This document shows, one piece after another, positions 6,412 through 10,631 of a DNA stretch of 10,631 bases. The position numbers were made by a program, and so were the translations under genes. Source of the DNA: CAZOGW01 sp964579415 (GTDB lineage Bacteria > Actinomycetota > Acidimicrobiia > Spongiisociales > UBA5794); assembly GCA_964579415.1 (NCBI GenBank), contig CAZOGW010000105.1:1-10631 (forward strand), read 5' to 3'. The notes under the pieces are model-generated. The model had not been told where the DNA came from. It did not search any database and saw only the letters and a program-made list of their open reading frames with translations. Numbering within the stretch: position 1 is the first letter of the stretch; every line of letters begins with the position of its first letter.

Positions 6412-6455
6412 TTGAGATCACCGAGCCGGTGCTACTCTGCCGTTTTACCAGGGAG
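6412..6455 (+). promoter_or_regulatory. Probable pyrG promoter and ribosome binding site
   Basis: TGCTACTCT (6430-6438) fits an extended -10 (TGnTAnnnT) and resembles TGCTACGTT before the HAD gene; both are followed by GCCG. A -35-like TTGAGA (6412-6417) stands 15 bases upstream, which is short, as expected if the extended -10 compensates. GGGAG (6451-6455) lies 6 bases before the TTG start of pyrG. I see no pyrimidine-rich attenuator of the reiterative-transcription type known for some firmicute pyrG genes. Confidence 0.5.
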
Positions 6456-6461
6456 TTGTCT

Positions 6462-8138
6462 TTGGCCAAGTATGTGTTCGTCACCGGTGGAGTGACATCC
6501 AGTCTCGGCAAGGGAATCACCGCCTCCTCGCTGGCCCGCCTCCTCAAGACCCGGGGACTGCGCGTCGTCAGCCAGAAGCTGGACCCCTACATCAACGTCG
6601 ACCCGGGCACCATGAACCCGTTCGAGCACGGCGAGGTGTTCGTCACCGACGACGGGGGAGAGACCGACCTCGATCTGGGTCACTACGAGCGGTTCCTCGG
6701 GGAGAGCCTGCGACGGGACTCCAACGTCACCACGGGGTCGATCTACCAGTCGGTGATCCGCAAGGAGCGCCGCGGCGACTACCTGGGCGCCACCGTCCAG
6801 GTCATCCCCCACATCACCAACGAGATCAAGTCCCGCATCCGCAAGCTGGGAAACAACGACTCCGTCGACGTGGTCATCACCGAGGTCGGCGGCACCGTCG
6901 GCGACATCGAGAGCCTCCCCTTCCTCGAAGCTATCCGCCAGGTGCGCAAGGACGTCGGCGAGGGCAACACCTGCTACATCCACGTCACGCTCGTGCCGTA
7001 CCTGCCCACCAGCGACGAGCTGAAGACCAAACCCACCCAGCACTCGGTCGCCGAGCTGCGGGGGAGGGGTATCCACCCCGAGGTCATCGTGGTGCGTTCC
7101 GACCGGGAGATCGACGAGAGTTCCCGCCGCAAGATCGCTCTCTTCTGCGACGTAGACGACGACGCCGTCATCAACGCCGTCGACGTACCCAACATCTATG
7201 CCGTGCCACTGGAACTCCATGCCCAGGGCCTCGACGACGTGGTGTGCCGCACGCTCCGCCTGGAGACGGCCGAACCGGACCTGGGCCCGTGGCGGCAGAT
7301 GGTGGAGCGTATGGACCGTGCCACCGAGGAGGTGACCATAGGGGTGGTGGGCAAATACGTCGACCTCCCGGACGCCTACCTGTCGGTGGTGGAATCGCTG
7401 CGCCACGCCGCCGCCCACAACGATGTCAAGCTCGATCTGCGCTGGATCCCCGCCGAGGAGGTGGACGGTCTGCTGGGTCCGTCGCACCTGGCCGGCGTGG
7501 ACGGCCTCGTCGTCCCCGGCGGGTTCGGCTACCGGGGCGTTGAGGGCAAGATCCAGGCCATCCGCCACGCCCGTGAGGAGGGCGTCCCCTTCCTCGGACT
7601 GTGTCTCGGCCTGCAGTGCGCCGTCATCGAATTCGCCCGCTCCGTGCTCGGCTACAACGACGCCAGCAGCTCCGAGTTCGATCCGACCTGCACCCATCCG
7701 GTCATCGACCTGATGGCGGACCAGCAGGACGTCGAGGACAAGGGCGGCACCATGCGGCTCGGGGTGTACCCGGCCAAGCTGGAGCCGGGGTCGCTGGCCT
7801 TGGAACTGTACGGCGAGCCGCTGATCTACGAGCGGCACCGTCACCGCTGGGAGGTCAACAATCGCTATCGCAAAGAGATGGCCGCGGCCGGCATGCGCCT
7901 CAGCGGACTGTCCCCCGACGATCGCCTCGTCGAGATGATCGAGTTGCCCGGTCACCCGTTCTTCATCGCCTCCCAGTTCCACCCCGAGTTCAAGTCCCGG
8001 CCCGACCGCCCGCACCCGCTGTTCGCAGGGCTGGTGTCCGCCGCGGCGAAGCGGAGCCGGGAGTCCGGCACGAACGACCGGGGCGACGGCGCCCGGAGCG
8101 GACTCCCCAGGGCCGTCGACGCCGGTGTCGAAGCCTGA
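6462..8138 (+). CDS. pyrG: CTP synthase (glutamine-hydrolysing)
   Basis: Makes CTP from UTP, ATP and glutamine, the last step of pyrimidine nucleotide synthesis, in the cytoplasm. The 558-residue protein has the amidoligase domain first: KYVFVTGGVTSSLGKGI (3-19, P-loop lysine K17), QKLDPYINVDPGTM (38-51) and EVGGTVGDIES (141-151). A class I glutamine amidotransferase domain follows, with GGFG (353-356), nucleophile C381 in GLCLGLQ, and H507/E509 in FHPEF. The TTG start gives MAKYVFVTGG, the universal beginning, and has GGGAG 6 bases upstream. The last 30 or so residues, after KSRPDRPHPLFAGLV, form a charged, G- and R-rich tail that is probably disordered; longer tails are usual in actinobacteria. 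The final codons overlap the NUDIX gene start by 14 bases. Confidence 0.98.
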   Translation: MAKYVFVTGGVTSSLGKGITASSLARLLKTRGLRVVSQKLDPYINVDPGTMNPFEHGEVFVTDDGGETDLDLGHYERFLGESLRRDSNVTTGSIYQSVIRKERRGDYLGATVQVIPHITNEIKSRIRKLGNNDSVDVVITEVGGTVGDIESLPFLEAIRQVRKDVGEGNTCYIHVTLVPYLPTSDELKTKPTQHSVAELRGRGIHPEVIVVRSDREIDESSRRKIALFCDVDDDAVINAVDVPNIYAVPLELHAQGLDDVVCRTLRLETAEPDLGPWRQMVERMDRATEEVTIGVVGKYVDLPDAYLSVVESLRHAAAHNDVKLDLRWIPAEEVDGLLGPSHLAGVDGLVVPGGFGYRGVEGKIQAIRHAREEGVPFLGLCLGLQCAVIEFARSVLGYNDASSSEFDPTCTHPVIDLMADQQDVEDKGGTMRLGVYPAKLEPGSLALELYGEPLIYERHRHRWEVNNRYRKEMAAAGMRLSGLSPDDRLVEMIELPGHPFFIASQFHPEFKSRPDRPHPLFAGLVSAAAKRSRESGTNDRGDGARSGLPRAVDAGVEA

Positions 8139-8694
8139 CGCGGTGGGTGCCGCCGGGGCGCACCCCTTCCGGATAGTCGGTTACCGCAGGGTGGCAGAGA
8201 CCGGATTCCTCACCCTCGACCGCCTCCACGTTGCCGGCCCCGGCGGGCACGGGGTGCGCCGTGAGACGGTGCGCCACCCAGGGGCGGTGGCGGTGGTGCC
8301 GGTAGTCGGCGACGACGTGGTGCTGATCCGCCAGTACCGGGCGCCGGTGGACGCCGCCGTCCTCGAGATCCCGGCCGGCAAGCTCGACCGGGGCGACGCC
8401 GAGAGCGTGGAGGAATGCGCCCACCGGGAGCTGGCCGAGGAGGTCGGCCTCGCCGCCGGGAACCTGGAACAACTCGCTTCCTTCTACACCGGACCCGGGT
8501 TCACCGACGAGCGCATCACCGTGTTCCTCGCCACCGGCTGCACCCCGGTGCCTTTCGAGCCCGACGGGCCTGAAGAGGAGCAGGCCGAGATCGTCCGGGT
8601 GCCGCTCAACGAGTTGGCTGCCCTCGTCGACTCCGGAGCCGTCACCGACGCCAAGTCGCTGGTGGGGCTCCTGGCGTTCCTGCGCCGCGGCTGA
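8125..8694 (+). CDS. NUDIX hydrolase, ADP-ribose pyrophosphatase-like
   Basis: A 189-residue NUDIX hydrolase, probably splitting ADP-ribose or a similar nucleoside diphosphate sugar into two monophosphates, in the cytoplasm. The N-terminal strand domain (about 15-55) and RQYRAPVDAAVLEIPAGKLD (69-88) are typical of the ADP-ribose pyrophosphatase subgroup. The NUDIX box runs from G85 to L109 and ends in RELAEEVGL (101-109) with metal-binding E102, E105 and E106. Between G85 and E93 there are seven residues, not the classic five. The downstream FYTGPGFTDERI (120-131) is also typical of the subgroup. GTG at 8125 lies inside the pyrG end; GTG at 8143 is an alternative. The same family occupies this place in mycobacteria (Rv1700). 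Its stop overlaps the xerD ATG as TGATG. Substrate is inferred from family and position. Confidence 0.92.
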   Translation: MSKPDAVGAAGAHPFRIVGYRRVAETGFLTLDRLHVAGPGGHGVRRETVRHPGAVAVVPVVGDDVVLIRQYRAPVDAAVLEIPAGKLDRGDAESVEECAHRELAEEVGLAAGNLEQLASFYTGPGFTDERITVFLATGCTPVPFEPDGPEEEQAEIVRVPLNELAALVDSGAVTDAKSLVGLLAFLRRG

Positions 8695-9593
8695 TGGAGC
8701 CGGCGGCGGCCGCCTCCGACTACCTGGTGTCGCTGTCGTCGGAGCGGGGCCTTTCCCCCAACACGGTGGCCGCCTACCGGCGTGACCTGGCACAGTACGT
8801 GGCGTTCCTCGGCGCCGGCGGTATCGACGACATCGACGCGGTGTCCACGCCGGACGCGGAAGGCTTCGTCGCCGGGGTGGTCGCCGCAGGCGCGGCACCG
8901 GCCACGGCCAAGCGGAAGCTGGCGGCGGTCAGGGGCCTGCACCGCTTCCTCGTGGCGGAGGGCATCGTCGACCACGACCCCACCGCCCGCGTCGACGCGG
9001 TGCGCCAGCCGGACTCGCTCCCCAAGGCGCTCGGCGTCGACGAGGTGTTCGCTCTCCTCGATGCCCCCGACCCGGCGACGAAGCTCGGCATACGGGACCG
9101 CGCCATTCTCGAAGTGATGTATGCCAGCGGCGCCCGCGTCGCCGAGACCGTCGGTCTCCAGACCACCGACATCGACCTGGAAACCCGCACCGCGCTCGTC
9201 ACCGGCAAGGGCGACAAGCAGAGGGTGGTCCCGCTGGGCAGCCACGCCATCTCCGCCATCGAGAAATACCTTCCGGTGCGGCTCGAGATGAAAGGGGGCC
9301 GGGATGACAGCGGCTGGCTCTTCCTCAACCACCGAGGAGGCCGGCTGACCCGTCAGGGAGTGTTCCTGGTCATCCGCCGCCACGCCGCTACGGCGGGCAT
9401 CGATCCGGCAAGAGTGTCTCCGCATGTGCTGCGACATTCGGCGGCCACTCACATGGTGGAGGGGGGAGCGGACCTTCGCACCGTCCAAGAAATGTTGGGT
9501 CACGCTAGTATCTCGACCACACAGATCTACACCCGCGTGTCTCCGGGATACCTGTACGAGGTGTTCGTCACGACACACCCGAGAGGACGCTGA
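8694..9593 (+). CDS. xerD: Tyrosine recombinase XerD
   Basis: A site-specific recombinase that resolves chromosome dimers at dif, normally with XerC and FtsK. The 299-residue protein has an N-terminal core-binding SAM-like domain (about 5-90, with SPNTVAAYRRDLAQYVAFL) and a C-terminal catalytic domain. All catalytic residues are present: R148 in SGARVAE, K172 in GKGDKQR, H244 and R247 in PHVLRHSAATHM, H270 in MLGHASISTTQIYT, and the nucleophile Y279. Length is exactly as expected. The ATG shares one base with the NUDIX stop (TGATG), so the two are coupled. Position after the NUDIX gene matches mycobacterial xerD (Rv1701), which favours XerD over XerC or a phage integrase. No dif-like site is visible in the window. 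Confidence 0.94.
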   Translation: MEPAAAASDYLVSLSSERGLSPNTVAAYRRDLAQYVAFLGAGGIDDIDAVSTPDAEGFVAGVVAAGAAPATAKRKLAAVRGLHRFLVAEGIVDHDPTARVDAVRQPDSLPKALGVDEVFALLDAPDPATKLGIRDRAILEVMYASGARVAETVGLQTTDIDLETRTALVTGKGDKQRVVPLGSHAISAIEKYLPVRLEMKGGRDDSGWLFLNHRGGRLTRQGVFLVIRRHAATAGIDPARVSPHVLRHSAATHMVEGGADLRTVQEMLGHASISTTQIYTRVSPGYLYEVFVTTHPRGR

Positions 9594-9622
9594 CGGGTCA
9601 TCCGGGGGGATTCCGACGACCG

Positions 9623-9631
9623 AGGAGGTGA
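9623..9631 (+). promoter_or_regulatory. Perfect 9-base ribosome binding site
   Basis: AGGAGGTGA is fully complementary to the usual 3' end of bacterial 16S rRNA (TCACCTCCT). Its AGGAGG core ends 7 bases before the GTG at 9636. It decides that start and predicts strong translation of the zinc-finger gene. It is much stronger than any other site in the window. Confidence 0.85.
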
Positions 9632-9635
9632 CTTC

Positions 9636-9974
9636 GTGGAAACCGACGCAATCGTTGCCGGCCTGCAGGGAGAACGTGCCCGGCTGGTGGGCCAGCTCGA
9701 TGATCTCGGGGTCACCGAGGAGGGCGAGCTGCGTACCGATCAGGACTTCGGCGACGGGTTCGCCGACGCCGCCTCCGCCACCGCGGGGCGTGCCGAACGG
9801 CTCGGTATCGCCGAGAACCTGGTCGAGCTGCTCCGCAACGTCGACAGGGCTCTCTCCAAGGTCGAGCAGGGCACGTACGGCATCTGCGAGCGTTGCGGCA
9901 AGACCATCGATCCCGACCGCATGGAGTACCGACCCACCTCCCGGTACTGCGTGGAGTGTAAGGCGTTGCGGTAG
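9636..9974 (+). CDS. DksA/TraR-family C4 zinc-finger protein
   Basis: A 112-residue protein of the DksA/TraR family, whose characterised members bind the secondary channel of RNA polymerase and tune initiation. The N-terminal part (about 1-78) is helical and acidic, suited to a coiled coil; DQDFGDGFADAASAT (35-49) lies where DksA proteins carry an acidic tip, though it is not an exact match. The C-terminal zinc finger is complete: C84 and C87 (CERC), then C105 and C108 (CVEC). The motif GTYGICERCGKTIDPDRM is characteristic of the family. The GTG start is fixed by the ribosome site at 9623-9631. The gene starts 42 bases after xerD and probably shares its transcript. Whether it acts with ppGpp as DksA does is unknown; many short actinobacterial members are uncharacterised. 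Confidence 0.88.
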   Translation: METDAIVAGLQGERARLVGQLDDLGVTEEGELRTDQDFGDGFADAASATAGRAERLGIAENLVELLRNVDRALSKVEQGTYGICERCGKTIDPDRMEYRPTSRYCVECKALR

Positions 9975-10011
9975 GTCGTCTTGGGCGCGCGGTCGGCTCG
10001 AATAGCCAGAG

Positions 10012-10046
10012 GTACTAAGTACTAGGTACTAAGTACTAGGTACTAC
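10012..10046. repeat. GTAC heptad array, left copy of a pair flanking the HD gene
   Basis: Five tandem 7-base units: GTACTAA, GTACTAG, GTACTAA, GTACTAG and GTACTAC. The alternation gives a 14-base higher-order period. Bases 10016-10046 are a perfect 31-base inverted match to 10576-10606. It is preceded by GCCAGAG (10005-10011), the same boundary sequence seen beside the arrays at 2115 and 6361. The array lies 37 bases after the zinc-finger gene stop and 25 before the HD gene start. Confidence 0.85.
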
Positions 10047-10071
10047 TTGATACGGACTATGGAGCAGGGGC

Positions 10072-10548
10072 GTGGCGTTTCCGGTTGGGCATCTGGCTCG
10101 GCGCTTCGTTGGTGCTCTTTGGGCGCGTCCGTTGGCGCCTCATGAGCAGGACGAGGTGGCTGCGCTGGTCCACGGTCCGAAGGCGGAGCTGTTCTGGCGG
10201 CAGGCTCCGGTGGACCAGAGGCATGGCTACCAGGTGATGCGGCGGGCGGCCGAGCGCACCGCCGACCCGGAGATACTGGTGGCGGCGCTGGTCCATGACG
10301 TAGGCAAGGCCGGTACGCCGTCGGGAGCATTCGCCCGCTCCTTCGCCACGGTCTTCGAAGCACTCCGCATCCCGATGCCGAGCGGTCTGGCCGCCTACCG
10401 CCGCCACGGTGAGCGCGGGGCGGATCTGCTGGCCGGCGCCGGCGCCGGCGAACTCGCCATCGACTTCGCCCGCCGCCACCCTGACCCCGATCCAGGCCCC
10501 CATGACCCGGGGGCCTGGCACACGCTCCTCGCCGCCGATCACGTATGA
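10072..10548 (+). CDS. Small HD-domain metal-dependent phosphohydrolase
   Basis: A 158-residue soluble protein with an HD domain, a fold that hydrolyses phosphate esters, often of nucleotides. Metal-ligand candidates are in the right order: H51 (DQRHGYQV), HD at 75-76 in ALVHDVGK (72-79), H112 in RRHGERGADLL, H136 in ARRHPD, and D156 in the C-terminal AADHV. There is no GYP motif, so it is not a classic cyclic-di-GMP phosphodiesterase, and no RelA synthetase domain. The substrate cannot be told. The GTG start has GGAG 7 bases upstream. The gene lies between perfect 31-base inverted copies of the GTAC heptad array, the only gene in the window enclosed this way. Its base composition looks like that of its neighbours. 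It does not belong to the mycobacterial xerD neighbourhood as I recall it, so it may be an addition in this lineage. Confidence 0.82.
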   Translation: MAFPVGHLARRFVGALWARPLAPHEQDEVAALVHGPKAELFWRQAPVDQRHGYQVMRRAAERTADPEILVAALVHDVGKAGTPSGAFARSFATVFEALRIPMPSGLAAYRRHGERGADLLAGAGAGELAIDFARRHPDPDPGPHDPGAWHTLLAADHV

Positions 10549-10575
10549 GCTCTCTGCCAATCCCCAACGCACCGC

Positions 10576-10606
10576 GTAGTACCTAGTACTTAGTACCTAG
10601 TACTTA
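10576..10606. repeat. GTAC heptad array, right inverted copy flanking the HD gene
   Basis: Four tandem units alternate GTACCTA, GTACTTA, GTACCTA and GTACTTA after a leading GTA. The whole 31 bases are the exact reverse complement of 10016-10046. The array ends in GCCTGG, again close to the CTGGC boundary of other copies. It begins 27 bases after the HD gene stop. The remaining bases to the window end (10607-10631) hold no recognisable feature. Confidence 0.85.
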
Positions 10607-10631
10607 GCCTGGATCCACCGATCGGCCTGTT

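Noticed and set aside
6432..8015. A 527-codon open frame on the minus strand opposite pyrG
   Set aside because: It mirrors pyrG throughout, has no recognisable family motifs, and is rich in V, G, H and D as expected from the complement of GC-rich codons.
9594..9622. Terminator after xerD
   Set aside because: No stable hairpin or U-tract could be found; the zinc-finger gene is probably co-transcribed.
10012..10046. dif site for XerCD near xerD
   Set aside because: The heptad arrays do not resemble the 28-base dif layout of two 11-base arms around a 6-base centre, and they occur many times.

Overview
The window is GC-rich, almost fully coding bacterial chromosome with GTG and TTG starts, short overlaps between genes and actinobacterial gene families. 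From memory of the Mycobacterium tuberculosis gene order, the run HAD phosphatase / short hypothetical protein / tlyA / NAD kinase / recN / pyrG / NUDIX / xerD follows Rv1692 to Rv1701. The organism is therefore most likely a high-GC actinobacterium, possibly a deep-branching class such as Acidimicrobiia. The sequence alone does not fix the rank.

Layout. serB (76-1260, minus) is divergent from an HAD-IIA phosphatase (1304-2086, plus). The phosphatase converges with a rhomboid protease (2132-2869, minus), and a hairpin-forming repeat lies between the two stop codons. A divergent, apparently leaderless promoter near 2892 starts a plus-strand run: a 59-residue acidic protein, tlyA (GTGA overlap), nadK after a 70-base gap, and recN (8-base overlap with nadK). 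A repeat-filled gap of about 150 bases separates recN from pyrG, where mycobacteria carry two genes (Rv1697 and Rv1698). pyrG, a NUDIX hydrolase and xerD overlap end to start, followed by a DksA/TraR zinc-finger protein with a near-ideal ribosome binding site. A small HD-domain phosphohydrolase gene (10072-10548) closes the window.

How the genes fit together. They are mainly housekeeping functions: serine synthesis, phosphate-ester and nucleotide clean-up, ribosomal RNA 2'-O-methylation, NADP supply, recombinational repair, CTP synthesis and chromosome dimer resolution. The grouping looks like an inherited actinobacterial block, not a single pathway.

The most unusual content is non-coding. 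Five gaps carry arrays of a 7-base unit of the form GTACTTR (or its complement). The arrays come as inverted pairs around a 3-base loop (2098-2130), a spacer of about 30 bases (6302-6392) or a whole gene (HD gene, between perfect 31-base inverted copies at 10016-10046 and 10576-10606). The recN stop codon lies inside one array. I see no defence island, CRISPR array, transposase, tRNA or rRNA. The repeat family is the best candidate for something undescribed.
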